Notes: a model not told the origin generated them from the sequence alone. DNA of 60,000 nt from Antedon mediterranea (GCF_964355755.1 NC_092673.1:13585001-13645000); one strand, 5' to 3'. Shown: positions 34,345-45,689, counted from the stretch's first letter. Program-made: numbers and translations.

Positions 34345-35340
34345 TACGTCCTTGGTTCTTTATGCCTTTAATTAAAGACTCAGTAACCCCATTTTGCCAA
34401 GGAGCATCCGGCGTACTATATGTCCACTTAACATTATACTCCAGCGACAATTTCTTGAGTGTCTCATGCATTGCTGCCAGCTGTGACCCACAGTCCATAA
34501 ATACTTCTGCTGGATATCCTCTTATCGCAGAAAACCTCCTAAATATTTTCTGCACTGCACCCTCACTGTAGTCAACCGCCAAATCGAGATGCAAAGCTCT
34601 AGTCACTAGACAGTTTAGTATCACTCTGAATGGGCCGAACAGATCACACCCTACATAAGTCCACGGGGGTGACGGTTTTAGTGATCCCATAATTTGTTCC
34701 TGCACTTTCCCTTCAAGACGTCTGCAGCCCATACACTTGTTTCTTACTGATGATACTATGCGCCTAAATCGGATTATCCAATATTTTGCTCTAACCTTTG
34801 CCATAGTAGTGCTCACTCCACTGTGAGATAATTTATGTACCTTCTCGATATACAACTAAGAAAACGTATGGTCTGTTGGAAGTAGAGGTACTAGTTTGTT
34901 ATTGTAACTGAAATGAACATGGTTCTTGATTCTCTCTCCCACTACCACGATTCCATCTTCGTCTATCATCGGTCCTAAGCTACCATATTTGTTTGTAAAT
35001 GCTACTGCCGTTTTAATCTTTAAGTCTCTTATCGGGCGTTGTACGGTCTTGATCCAATACCGTTCGGCTTCATATATGTCGTTCTCGTTCAAATCTATTA
35101 CAGCGGACTTAAAGCTTTTTTGCTTTGCTATGCGTTTAACCTTGGCGGTTGTTTTTAACAATTTGTCGAAGCTTCCAAATCTTTTAATGTTAATAGGGCT
35201 TTCTATCTAGATTGGCCATTGCTCTAAAGGATTTCTCATGAATTCTGGCCCCTGGAACCACTGTTTATTCTCTTCTAAACATTTGCTCATAATACTCCTA
35301 GAAATAATATCTGCAATGTTATCTTTCAGCGATCCTAATT
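34345..35340 (-). pseudogene. BEL/Pao RNase H end and integrase
   Basis: Begins DNIADIISR, passes a stop near 35207, then ERYWIKTVQR, YGSLGPMIDEDGIVVVGERI and LLPTDHTFS. The integrase zinc domain gives KLSHSGVSTTMAKVR and CMGCRR; the catalytic core has YVGCDLFGPF, RALHLDLAVDYS, FMDCGSQLAAMH and TPDAPWQNGVTESLIKGIK. GP-F and GVTESL are hallmark BEL/Pao integrase blocks. It is truncated after GIK where recombinase sequence starts. Confidence 0.85.
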
Positions 35341-35427
35341 CTTCTTTCAATTTACTGTATTTAACTCCTTATTTAGGTCAACATATGACAAACATTTTTT
35401 AAAAAGGCGATGTAGAAGGAACATACG

Positions 35428-36073
35428 TCAGAAAAAAAAACCATGGATTTCAAATTCTTTAATTAAGTCAATTGATACAAGAAATTCCTATATATAAAAA
35501 ATATATAAAATCTAAAAAAAAAACCCTCCCAAATTGAAATATATCAGATACAGAAATAAATTAACTAAATTGCTCAAGTATGCCAAGAAAAAGTATTACA
35601 CCAACAAATTTGAATGAGTTAGCCATTGGACTTTTTTTTTTATCTATCGAAGGCCTTTGACACCATAAATCATAATATTCTTATTTATAAGCTCCAACAT
35701 TATGGTGTCAGAGGTCTTCCTCTTAAATTAATTAAAAGCTACCTATCAAATCGTTATCAACTTACCTCTTTTAATTCTGTAGATTCTCCCTTGTTACCAT
35801 TATCATCTTCGATGACGACACCAATATATTTTATTCTCATAAAAACAACAATGTATTATTTCAAACAATAAATGTTGAACTCGTTAAAGTATCTGATTGG
35901 TTTAAGTTAAATAAATTATGTTTAAATACTTCTAAAACTAATTATATTTTGTTCAACAAACGCAAATCTCGCAAATTCAAGGATGACATACACATGGCTG
36001 ATTCCAAACTTTTATGTGTCACTTTAAACCAAATTCTTAGGCATTACCATTGATTCTAACTTAAAATGGAAAC
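35428..36073 (+). pseudogene. CR1-type LINE, part before the transposon insertion
   Basis: Reads KPWISNSLIKSIDTRNSLY, a frameshifted linker, then after an internal deletion LSKAFDTINHNILIYKLQHY (motif A), YLSNRYQ, DWFKLNKLCLNTSKTNYILF and FLGITIDSNLKWK. It stops at GAAAC, the target duplication of the DNA transposon, and resumes in frame at 42952. Confidence 0.85.
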
Positions 36074-36097
36074 TATGGAACGCCGGGAGTGCCACTT

Positions 36098-36425
36098 TCG
36101 GCGACCTTTTAATGCGGCGACTGCTATTTCTTTCGGCGACCTAAACATTTCGGCGACTTTGGTACTTAGCGGCGACTTTTCCATGCAGCGACTTGGCGAA
36201 TTTACCATTCACCTGCAACTTTTTTATGCGGCGACTCGGCGACTTTACCATTCAGCTGCAACTTTTCATGCGGTGACTCGGCGACTTTACCATTCAGCTG
36301 CAACCTTTTCATGCGGTGACTCGGCGACTTTAACATTTGGTTACAATTTGTTTTATGTGGCAACTTTGTTTCGGTTGAATAACTTTGTCGGCGACTACTT
36401 TATTGGCGACTTAAGGATTAGGCAG
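36098..36425 (+). repeat. GGCGAC subterminal repeats, left end
   Basis: At least eleven GGCGAC motifs, mostly followed by TTT. Three sit in a repeating unit of about 45 bp containing CGGCGACTTTACCATTCAGC. Likely transposase binding sites. Confidence 0.75.
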
Positions 36426-36639
36426 CTTTTTTGTATGCCGACTAATTGTGCAACGATAACAGCTTAACCTTGGAAGGTCACGGGACATTATGTAACGTCT
36501 GGAATGAAAAGGTTAAACAACTTATCAGTATCAAATTACCTTGTTGCATGCAGCGCATGCCAGAGTGTTGATTCATTTAGTATTTTGTTACGAATTTTAT
36601 TATTATTCATGTGTACATCTTTATGAAAGCACCTTCAAA

Positions 36640-39600
36640 ATGAAAACGTTGCGTGAAATTCTTGATGAAATCAATTTAGGACATCTTCATGTCAATTTTG
36701 AAAGAGAAAATGTAAGGATTTTTTTGTCTTTTATTTAGTAGTAAAATAAGCTGGCCTCTCTCTAGCCGTCCGCCTATATCTCTAACTAGGCTAGGCCCTA
36801 GTCCTAGCTAGATAGAGTAGGCCTCTAGGCGTAAGCCTAGTAGGCCCCTATATTATTATTCTATCTTTTTTAGGACCAGGCTAGGCCTACAGTAGTCATC
36901 TGACTCTCATATTATACTGGAAGGATGGTGTAGGCCCGGCTAGACTCGCATTGTCACAATAATTGAGAAATTTTAATAATAAATATAATTATTTTATTTG
37001 GATGTTTTCTTTTTTATTAAACAATGCCCTACTACTAGGCCTACTACTACTTGCTGCCTATAGCCTAGGCCTAGCACCTGTTGAATATAGGTCTAGCCTG
37101 GCCATATTAAAGAGGAGGATCGGCTGCAGTAAAACATCTTGCCTTTAAATTTTCCTTTAACTATATACATTTATATTTACACAGTTTGAGTATCTTCAAT
37201 AGGAATTATGTATAGTTCGATTTTTATCCTACATTAATTTTTCATAACAACTGCTCCATTTTGTGGGTTTGTTGTTAAAAGTAAGAAATAAGTCCTTTGT
37301 CTGCCTTTTTTAAAAAACTTTATTACATTTCTATGATGTTTATATATTTTATAATTATGTTTTCGATAGAAAATTTTGATTTGATATTTCAAATATTGTT
37401 TGAATTTGGGTAAGATAAACATTTCTTTTAAAATAAATCTGTTAGATTGATGCTGCAAACATTGGTTCACTAACCAACTCTGAACTTGACATGCTGGGTG
37501 TAGTGTCGATAGGAGATAAGCACAGACTACGTAACAAATTCAGATTAAATGGTATGTTTTCACTGTTTTAATTAATTGTTAGCATAGATAGTAATAATGT
37601 TAGGCGAGTAGTCAGGTGTTAATGATACCCATTCGCATCCAATCTTAGCCTAATATAACACTATAATCACTTCCACAAATTTATTTTATAGAAACTATAA
37701 AAAAAAGTCTCCCACTTGATTTTATTTTGTTACACCTGAAAAATAAATTGTATGCAATATATATCAAATTGTCTAATGGAAATTAGACAGGTCTCTACAG
37801 CTTTAAATCCATTGAGACCAACCATACTGTATGTCACACTCAAAATTGTCTTTGGACAACCTAATGCACAGATGTGGGTATTGGAATTAACATTAGACCT
37901 AGCATGTATGTTTATTTTACTTTGATAGTAAATATTCATATTTTTCCTAGGCACACTGTTATCTGCAATAATAGGCAATAGAGAAACGAAAAACCAAGGT
38001 AAAAAAAGAAAAGCGCAAGGTTATGGTGGCACCTCATGGACCAAAAAGGTAGTCTGTTTGGCAGATCCTGAAATGGAACATGCCCCAACCATGGCCGAAA
38101 AGCAGGCATTGGCAGATGCTGATCTTGGGGAAAAGGTGATGTCAATAAAGCATTCTAACATGTCACCATCCAAGCTGAAGGAAGTAATGATGGAGTTGTT
38201 TCCAAACTTACCGAAGGCGGTTGCTATGAGTTCCTGTCGTGTTCTGGGAACAATAGGATTTTGGTCCCAATAAGTGGTGCGTACACACCAAAAAACATAA
38301 AAGAAAGAACAGGGTCTGGACGGATTTACATCCGACCCATTCAAAACCAGCTCAATCTGGATTCAGGAAAAGTAAGTACACTAAAAACTACCATACATCC
38401 CAGTGGCAGATCCAGGATTTTAATTTGTGGAGAGTGGGGGGGGGGGGGGGGGGATTTATTTCATTGTTTTCGGACATAATTTGAATATATAAAGTAGGCC
38501 TACCTCTATTATATATATATAACCTATATCTGTATATTGTGGTTATCCTTGGCAATTTGCCTAAAATGAGAATTAAAAAAAATAATAAAATAAAATAGCC
38601 ATTCAGCCATTCAATAATTTTATTTAATAAATGGTTTTGACATAGTTTTTCAAAATTTTTTTTTTCTTCTAGAATTCAATTTCTGTAGAAAGTGGCTTAT
38701 CGGAGCATTGTTTAAAGTTTCATGAACTGTTTTCTGTACACTTACTAAAGGAACATGTGAAAACTTGTTCTTTGGAAAGGTAACTTAAATTATTTGGCCT
38801 TTTTTCATTTGACTATTTCTTATTACACTTATTTATTAGGATTATCAATTACCTATCTTGCAATACACAACTAATACCGAGAAGAGGGAAGAGTGAACCT
38901 GGTATTACTATGGAGAATAACTGATTTCTATATGGCAAATACTAATATGTACTATATATTGATAATGTACTGTATGGGTATTTCAAAATTATTAGATCTG
39001 ATGGGCAAGAGTCTTTCACCATAGGAGGACCTTCAAAATCAGCGTCAACATCCAGCAGGTACTTTTGGCTTTTTTGTTTTGTCTTAAAAGGCAAAAATAA
39101 TTACTTTTTTTCTCTTTATTTTAACAAATATAATAACTTAGGCCGGTATTCATGAAAGGGGACTATCTTTAGTCCTGGACTATCCTTAGTCCTGGACTAT
39201 CTAGTCCAGGACTAAGGATAATCCTGGACTATCCTTGATATGGTATTCATGAAACCTGGACTAAATAGTCCTGGATTAAGCCATGGAAAATTACAGCAGC
39301 TAGGTGGTCCATGATGTTTCCTTCTAAATTACGCAAGCGTAATGTTCTAATAGAATAGCGTATACTGCGTCCCTTTCTATAGCAAACGTAAAAACGTGTA
39401 TAATTTCATTTCGCGCACTATGGACGGCCAAAGAAGGACAATGAATTGGAGTAGGGAGGAAAAAATGAATCTAGTCATGTTAATTAAAGAGAAGGCAGAT
39501 ATAATTGAGAGTAAAAAGACCGATTTTAAGACCAACAACGCCAACACATCGGCATGGAAATACGTGAAACGTATTCATGACGCTAGATTTGGGGACATTC

Positions 39601-41588
39601 GTTCCATTAAACATTGTAAGGAACAATGGAAACGAATAAAGCAAACACCAATCTACGAAGACGGGGGGAGGCCCACCACCACCTCCATTGACAAGAGTTT
39701 GCGGAATTGGTAGAATCAATTATTCCTAGAGAACTTCAATCAATCAGGAACCCCTTCGACGACGACGAGGCAATTGCCGTCGCAGAACTAACGCCAGGGG
39801 AGTATCTACTTCCTTTGGCTTCGCTGCCTTTGTCAACAAATGTATCAACAGCATTGTCAGAAACAACCATGTGAGTACATGTAAACATTGTCCATAAAAT
39901 AGTAGGCCCATAGTAGGCATATGGGCCTATGTGAAGGCTACACGATTATGCAAAAGAATTAGGTCTATATATAGAAATACGGGCCATAGTTGTTTGATTC
40001 GATAGTGGATTTATTACCGGTAGTTTAATATTGCATAACATTGAATCATTGCCTTGCAAATATTTGTACTTAAAAATCAACCTATAAGAAATAAAATCAT
40101 GCAGGTATTTTGGCTTTATTTCTGTTATATATTTGAAGTGAATGAACAAAATTAAATACCACATACAATATACTTTTTTTTAAATTATGATATACTAGAT
40201 CTGATAGGCAAGAGTCTTTGACCATAGGGAGACCTTTAACATGAGCATCAACGTCAGCATCTTACAGGTATATTTGTCTTATTTTTCCAGTCAAAAATCA
40301 ACATTTTTATTTTTGTCCAAAAATAATCAAATTTTTTTGTATGAGTATGGTGATCAAAATATCAACTAAGGCATTGTTTCTAATGCTTACAACAAATATA
40401 TTTTTTCAGTTCAATTTCTTATAAATACTGTAGTTTTTGTTCATGACATTTTTAACAGTTATTTCCTATTTTTGTATGTAAGCAAAGATTTTACTGGATA
40501 ATCTATATGGTTCTTAATTGTGTTATATTATTTTTTTTGATAATGTATGGGTATTTCAAAATTATTATAGTAGATCTGATGGGCAAGAGCCTTTCACCAT
40601 AGGAGGACCTTCAAAATCAGCATCAACATCCAGCAGGTACTTTTGGCTTTTTTTTGTCTTAAAAGGAAAAAATTAATTACTTTTCTTTCTCTTTATTTAC
40701 AAATATAATAACATCGTGGTTTGATTCGATAGTTGGATTTATCAATTTAATATTGCATTTATTGAATCAATTACTTGCCTTGCAAATATTTTTTGTACTG
40801 TAAAATGAACCTATAAGAAATAAAATCCTGCAGGTATTTTGGCTTTATTTCTGTTATATATTTGAATTAAATGAAAAAAATTAAATACCACATACAGTAC
40901 AATATCAGGCCTTGTCTTTTGAAAATTATAGATGTGCTACAAATTGCACTCCTCAATCCCGGTCCTCAATACATTCAGGGATGCTGTAGGTGTGCTGTTT
41001 GTATTTTGGTGTGTAAAAGTTTGCCAAATTTAAGGGGGTTGTAAATCGCACTCCTCAAGGGCAGTTTAGGAGGGTGTTAGGCGAGTGATCGCACTCGCTC
41101 GCCTTAAAAGACAAGGCTTGCAATATAATTTTTTTTAAATTATTATATACTAGATCTGATAGGCAAGAGTCTTTGACCATAGGAGGACCTTTAACATCAG
41201 CATCAACGTCGGCATCCTACAGGTATATTTGTCTTATTTTTCAAGTCATAAATCAACATTTTTATTTTTGTCTAAAAATTTTTTTGTATGAGCATGGTGA
41301 TCAAAATATTAACTATATAGGGCATTGTTTCTAATGCTTACAACAAAGCTTAATTTCTTATAAATACTGTAGTTTTTGTTCAGGAAATTTTAACAGTTAT
41401 TTCCTATTTTTGTGTGTAAGCAAAGACTTTACTGGATAATCTATATGGTTCTTATTTGTGTTTTTTTCAGCCAGTATTGCTCTATTTTAGAGGAGTCAAT
41501 TTATCTGTCTTCTGACTCTGCAGAAGATGACTATGATGATGAAGACATTTCAGTAGCAATCATGCGCAGCTTGATGGATGAGAAGTAA
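36640..41588 (+). CDS. SAM-domain/UIM protein carried by the transposon
   Basis: Exons by frame and GT/AG: 36640-36711, 37446-37551, 37951-38371, 38673-38779, then small repeated exons (38996-39058, 40574-40636 and relatives) and 41471-41588 ending in TAA. Exons 1-2 form a SAM domain: MKTLREILDEINLGHLHVNF, then ENIDAANIGSLTNSELDMLG and VSIGDKHRLRNKF. Exon 3 has SWTKKVV, KVMSIKHSNMSPSKLKEVMM and, after a 1-nt frameshift near 38215, RILVPISGAYTPK and GRIYIRPIQ. Exon 4 resembles a UBZ-type zinc finger (FSVHLLKEHVKTC) lacking its first Cys. The last exon fits the ubiquitin-interacting motif consensus (DEDISVAIMRSLMDE). Similar domain sets occur in G2E3-like HECT ligase proteins of fish and invertebrates, as I recall them. 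Cargo rather than transposase is my inference. Confidence 0.6.
39181..39220. repeat. Perfect hairpin inside the Harbinger end
   Basis: 19-bp arms (39181-39199 and 39202-39220) with a 2-nt loop, built from TAGTCCTGGACTA units that also recur around it. A subterminal fold-back, possibly transposase-binding. Confidence 0.85.
39420..39870 (+). pseudogene. Harbinger Myb/SANT-like DNA-binding protein
   Basis: Starts MDGQRRTMNWSREEKMNLVM with downstream SAWKYVKRIHDARFGD and SIKHCKEQWKRIK, the trihelix Myb/SANT domain of the accessory protein of PIF/Harbinger elements. The frame is lost around 39660-39700 and resumes as LVESIIPRELQSIRNPFDDD up to a GTGAGT donor at 39871. Such proteins bind element ends and assist the nuclease. 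Confidence 0.7.
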
Positions 41589-41924
41589 TTTTTATTTTTA
41601 TTTTCTGTATGTGTTTTTGTAAGTTTCCCGCAGGGTAAAATAACCGAATTGGTACAGTATTATGCTTTTTCACGATCATGATCATTCTACATTTACTATT
41701 TTACTAAACCTGATACAAAACAATTTCAAGCATTTAGTGGAAGATTTTCTTTTATATTATATATCAGAATAAAAAATGTGCCCAAACATAAGAGTCAGAT
41801 CTTTTATAGAACAACTGTTGGGATATGATTATTGAAATTGTAAATTTTAATAAATTTTTTAATACATCTGCAGTTCCACTAAAGATTTTTTCTGTTTTCC
41901 ACACCTACTACATTGACTACTGCA

Positions 41925-42021
41925 GAGTTGTTTAACTCGTTGAATACAGCAAAATCAGACAGCACAACAATTAGTATTTTCAACATCTGCAGGACTAGAA
42001 TTTGGGATGGAGCAGTATATG
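41925..42021 (+). CDS. Possible HECT-domain N-terminal exon
   Basis: After a CTACTGCAG acceptor the frame reads LFNSLNTAKSDSTTISIFNI and CRTRIWDGA, then a GTATATG donor. The pattern of a basic strand followed by a Trp-containing helix resembles the start of HECT domains in G2E3-like proteins. The rest of a HECT domain, including its catalytic Cys lobe, is not found. A phase join to the UIM exon was not found, so this is tentative. Confidence 0.3.
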
Positions 42022-42359
42022 TCGTAAATGATGACGTGCGTGTGTGTATTCGTCGTACGTCCGTGTACGTATTATTCCGTGCCTCTTCACGGTCTTGTTT
42101 AATTTAAAATTAAATAAATACTCGATATGAGGATATTTATTAGGCATGATAATTAGAATGTTCTAGGCCTAACCAAAAGGGTTGAAAAGAATTTCTTCAG
42201 TAAAATGATCATTGTGCTGTTGAATAAAAGGCGACTCGCCATCTGAAACATTCTCTGAAACCAATCACAAATTATGTATATAGGATAAACATTATACTGT
42301 ATACGACATTAGCGCGACCAAAGTAACAACGCAATCGATATCAAACGCAACCAATATGA

Positions 42360-42495
42360 TTAAAACCGTGGGCGACTTTGCGATGGGGCGACTTTGCGTT
42401 GGGGCGACTTTGCGATGGGGCGACTTTGCGATGGGGCGACTGTGCCGGGGTGACGACTTTGTATTGGGCGACTTTGTATGGGGCGACTTGACTGG
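42360..42495 (+). repeat. GGCGAC subterminal repeats, right end
   Basis: Seven copies of a unit like GGGGCGACTTTGCGAT (about 19-20 bp spacing), same orientation as the left array. A further three inverted copies (GTCGCC) lie at 42820-42935 next to the terminal repeat. Confidence 0.75.
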
Positions 42496-42951
42496 ATCCC
42501 GGCCTAGCTAGGCTGGCCTAGGCCTAGTCTTTGCTTCTTACCTTTTCCCTAATAAATGCATGTATTACATGCGTCATAGACAGTTCATTTAGAATCTCGT
42601 TAAGTTTTTGATCCATTTTAAATTTTTATTCAGAAATATCATGGATGAGATGGGGAAACCATATTAATCTACGACAATCGCGAAGGCGCCTAGCTATCTA
42701 TCTTCTTTTTTCTTCATAAAATATAAACGTGAACAATTGCTAGACTGGAAAACAGCCGTTGCTTTCGTACGTTTTGACCTAATGTCAAAGGTTAACATTT
42801 AATTCGTCCAAAATATAAAGTCGCCAAATTAAAAAGTCGGCAAATACACAAGTCGCCGGAGGGTGTAGCTGCCGCTAATGACAAAAGTCGCTGCTGAATG
42901 CCATGAGCCGCATTAAAAGGTCGCCGAAAGTGGCACTCCCGGCGTTCCATA

Positions 42952-43115
42952 GAAACCTCATATTAATCGTGTATCTAATATAATTTCGATGAACAAACTA
43001 AAATATTATTTACCACCTCGAATTCTTTTAATACTTTATAGCACTTTAATTTTACCATATCTTTCTTATGGTAATATCGCATGGGGAGTCTGTAACAATA
43101 AATTCGAAACATTAT
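42952..43115 (+). pseudogene. CR1-type LINE, part after the transposon insertion
   Basis: Continues the frame of 35428-36073: PHINRVSNIISMNKLKYYLP then LILYSTLILPYLSYGNIAWG, the C-terminal region of CR1 reverse transcriptases. Truncated at about 43115 against BEL sequence. Confidence 0.85.
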
Positions 43116-43153
43116 GTCCTTGGCTAAGTACCGAAATGTCAAAATATGACTAC

Positions 43154-43920
43154 CTATTTAGACTCCAGAAACGCGAATCTGCGCAGGCGTTTCTTTTCAA
43201 TCTCATACCAAAAGTCTTTTTTTTTACACTTTGAGGTATTTACCCCTTTTCGCAATTTCGAAAACTGTTCTGCCGAAAGCTCTGCTGTCTTTTGTAGTGC
43301 TCTTATAACCATAGTAGCAGATGGTCCATCTCCAAAATTCACCGCTGTGACACAGTAAGTTTGAATTGGATGATCTATCTCCATATTCCTCCAAAGAAGA
43401 AAGCGATGGGTATGCTGGTCCAACATTGAAATATCAATACTGTGTTACATTTTCTTGATATTCCTACTAAAGCAACTTGTTCTCTTCTAAATCGAAATAG
43501 AACGGCCACAAGTTATTGTTAACGTCTGGTCCTTTGGCCCAATATTCGTTCAGCAGATGGCCCTTATAGTTTGCACTAATGTTAAAAACAATTCTTAAAG
43601 GTGTACTTTTACTGTCCGGTTTTGCTATTCCGTGATGTGATATGTAGTGAACAGGCCCTTTATAGCTCCTCAACTCACTGTCAGATAACTTACGAGCAAC
43701 TTTCCGCTCTAACATATCATCCATTTGTGAAGCATAGCACTCTGCATATTTCTCACTTTTCTGTCTCGATTTGCTCAGTTTCACTTCCAAATTTTGTCAC
43801 GGAGACTGTCAGCGGCTTTCCCTTCAACTTTAGTTTTTCAGCTACGTCTGCCAATATAACGGATGACGTACTGGCCGTATCACGCTCTTGGCCATTAAGA
43901 TACATGGCGCGTCAGTGCCG
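43154..43920 (-). pseudogene. BEL/Pao reverse transcriptase fragment
   Basis: Minus frames give YASQMDDMLERKVARKL, GPVHYISHHGIAKPDSKSTP, RIVFNISANYKGHLLNEYWA and, after a frameshift near 43460, MLDQHTHRFLLWRNMEID with AVNFGDGPSATM. These are fingers and palm blocks of BEL/Pao. The catalytic YMDD region is lost at the CR1 junction. Confidence 0.85.
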
Positions 43921-44021
43921 GTACTAGTCTGTTGCGACGTTGCGGTGTTCTGAGTATCTGAAGCTGGCTCTTTTTTCGGTGGAAAATGAATTAACGTGTG
44001 ATGCTTCCTACTGCATCCATC

Positions 44022-44570
44022 CTATCCACAATTTTTCACTTGATGCCCAGGTTTCAGGCATCTGAAACAAACTCTTTTCTGTTTGATGACCTCTATTCGT
44101 TCTTGCATTGACATGGCCTTAAAACCTTTGCAGTCTTGCGTTTGGTGTTTAGCATTGTCATGTAAGAGACAAGCAGCGATATCTGTAGGCTTCTCTGTAT
44201 ATACCGTGTTGACAATGCTGCGTTGCTGTTTTGGTCTCTGATTAGTCTCGTGTAAGCTAGTCATCATATATTTCAAACTTTTGGCTTCTTCTTCTAGGTA
44301 GTCCAAAAGAATCTTCAATTTACAGTCTTTTTCTATTTTATCCTTCGATTGAGGATCATGTATTACTGTAGTCTGACCCATCTTCTCTTTTGATCGTCGG
44401 GTAACCTACTCTCAATTTCACTTATTACTCTGGTATTCTTCATCTCATGCTCTATTGCCATCCGCTTCAGATTTCGATGGCATGCTGAAATTAGATCTAT
44501 GAACTCAACAAATTGTTTCTCTTCTCCTTCCTTTAGGCCTAAAGGATTTTGCTTCAGAATGTCCACTATG
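44022..44570 (-). pseudogene. BEL/Pao Gag, C-terminal part with zinc knuckles
   Basis: Encodes NPLGLKEGEEKQFVEFIDL, RLPDDQKRRW, then CLLHDNAKHQTQDCKGF and CFRCLKPGHQVKNC, the two zinc-binding repeats of BEL gag. The ORFs 44566-44363 and 44381-44022 are joined by one frameshift. Confidence 0.85.
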
Positions 44571-44599
44571 AGCGCATTTTTTTCAAATATTTACAAAAC

Positions 44600-45637
44600 A
44601 TGAATTCGTGGATAATATAAAGGAACACTCATAGCACTACCAAAACCGGGTAAGGAAAAGGGTCCAACTAAGAATTTACGACCTGTTATTCTACTTAACT
44701 TATTACTTTACTTATTTTACTTCTACTTATTGTTTTTACACATCGATGGCTTATAGGTAAAGCACAAAAAGAAAAAATTAATATTTACATAACCGGTATA
44801 GATAATATGTCAAGCGCGTTTGACACCGTGGATAGAGGCAAACTCCTCGACATACTCAAACCGGACTAAATCTAAAAATAAAAGGGGCAAAAGAACAGCC
44901 AATATTCCAAACCAACATCGGCACCCCTCAAGGAGATAGCTTAAGCCTGGTCTTATTCACTGTTTACCTTGAGTCTGCGCTACGACGAATCAGAACAATT
45001 ATCCAAACAGAAATACCTCAAGAGATATCATATGCTATTTTTTTAAACGAATTAGCCATCTATCAACTTTCAACTTAAATGTATATAAAGAAAAAACGTA
45101 AGACGAGAAAAAGAGGACATACAATAACAATGGAGAAACACGAAAAAAAGTAGGATCGCTCCTTGGGGACAGACAAGACATAATTAGAAGAAAACAACTA
45201 GCGCGTGTATCAATGACCAAACTAAACTCGATGTGGCTTCGAAAAGATAAAATCAAATTAAAAATACGTATCAAGCTGTACAACTCACTAGTTAAAAGTA
45301 TATTACTCTACAACTCTGAAACATGGGGACTCACAAAAGAAAAAGCACATAAACTCGACACATTTCACAGACAGCAACTTCGCAAAACCATAGGTATCAG
45401 GTTCCCAGACAGGATATCGAACATAAATTTATATAGAAATAGTCGACGCAAGATGGAGACTATTAAGTCACATACTATAAGCATAACACAGACATTAAGT
45501 ATCCCGGACAATTGAAAATCAAGAAAGACATGAAACAACTTAAAGAACTAGCCAATGAAAGATCAGACTGGAAGAAACTGGTAAAAGAGATATACGGAGC
45601 AGCCCAAGCGGAAAGGCAGTAATAATATAATAATAGT
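44600..45637 (+). pseudogene. LINE reverse transcriptase fragment inside BEL gag
   Basis: Reads ALPKPGKEKGPTKNLRPVI, MSSAFDTVDRGKLLDILK, GTPQGDSLS, then an open stretch MTKLNSMWLRKDKIKLKIRI, LLYNSETWGLTKEKAHKLD, FHRQQLRKTIGIRFPDRISN and ERSDWKKLVKEIYGAAQAER. Ends in TAATAATATAATAATAG (about 45621-45637), a typical simple tail. Opposite in orientation to the host BEL element. Internally deleted and frame-shifted. Confidence 0.75.
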
Positions 45638-45689
45638 AGGGTCCACATTTGCTCATAATCGTCTTCAGCTACTTGTACAACTTTATTCA

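Larger units (their letters stand above)
39141..39985 (+). mobile_element. Small PIF/Harbinger element with a Myb-like gene
   Basis: Starts GGCCGGTATTCATGAAAG after TTA and ends GAAATACGGGCC before ATA, imperfect terminal repeats with a 3-bp TWA-like duplication. The paralogous intron at 40700-40725 lacks it (AATAACAT then CGTGGTTTGATTCG), a natural empty site. Only the Myb-like exon is present, with no nuclease gene. Confidence 0.65.
38990..41460 (+). repeat. Tandemly duplicated exon-intron units
   Basis: Type A exon copies (63 nt) at 38996-39058 and 40574-40636 and type B copies (69 nt) at 40199-40267 and 41154-41222 alternate A-B-A-B with their introns. Blocks at 39988-40165 and 40715-40895 are also paired. 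One A-B unit of about 1 kb has been duplicated; the first unit is longer because of the Harbinger insert at 39141-39985. The first B copy has a TGA in frame. Confidence 0.75.
36069..42956. mobile_element. 6,878-bp DNA transposon with SAM/UIM gene
   Basis: Perfect 45-bp terminal inverted repeats (36074-36118 and 42907-42951, starting TATGGAACGCCGGGAGTGCC) are flanked by the 5-bp duplication GAAAC (36069-36073, 42952-42956). Removing it and one GAAAC restores the CR1 frame as LKWK-PHINRVS. Arrays of GGCGAC motifs lie inside both ends. It carries one spliced plus-strand gene (36640-41588) and a nested Harbinger element. No transposase was recognised, so the copy is probably non-autonomous or internally deleted. 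Superfamily unknown; the ends do not look like Transib (also 5-bp duplications), and hAT or piggyBac are excluded by duplication length. Confidence 0.9.

Noticed and set aside
38021-38344. Minus-strand ORF of 107 codons
   Set aside because: Antisense to exon 3 of the SAM/UIM gene, which has splice borders and conserved blocks on plus.
38436-38453. Run of 18 G as a structural element
   Set aside because: Next to a CAGTGGCAGATCCAGG hAT-like end, matching the homopolymer near the ends of 16293-17545; simply a decayed hAT terminus.
42340-42495. Regular GGGCGACTTTGCGAT units considered as a CRISPR-like array
   Set aside because: Units are nearly contiguous without unique spacers, and the context is a transposon end in animal DNA.
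36069-42956. Assigning the 6.9-kb element to Transib because of its 5-bp duplication
   Set aside because: Its ends start TATGGAACGCC, not the CAC-type ends of Transib/RAG elements, and no RAG-core transposase is present inside.
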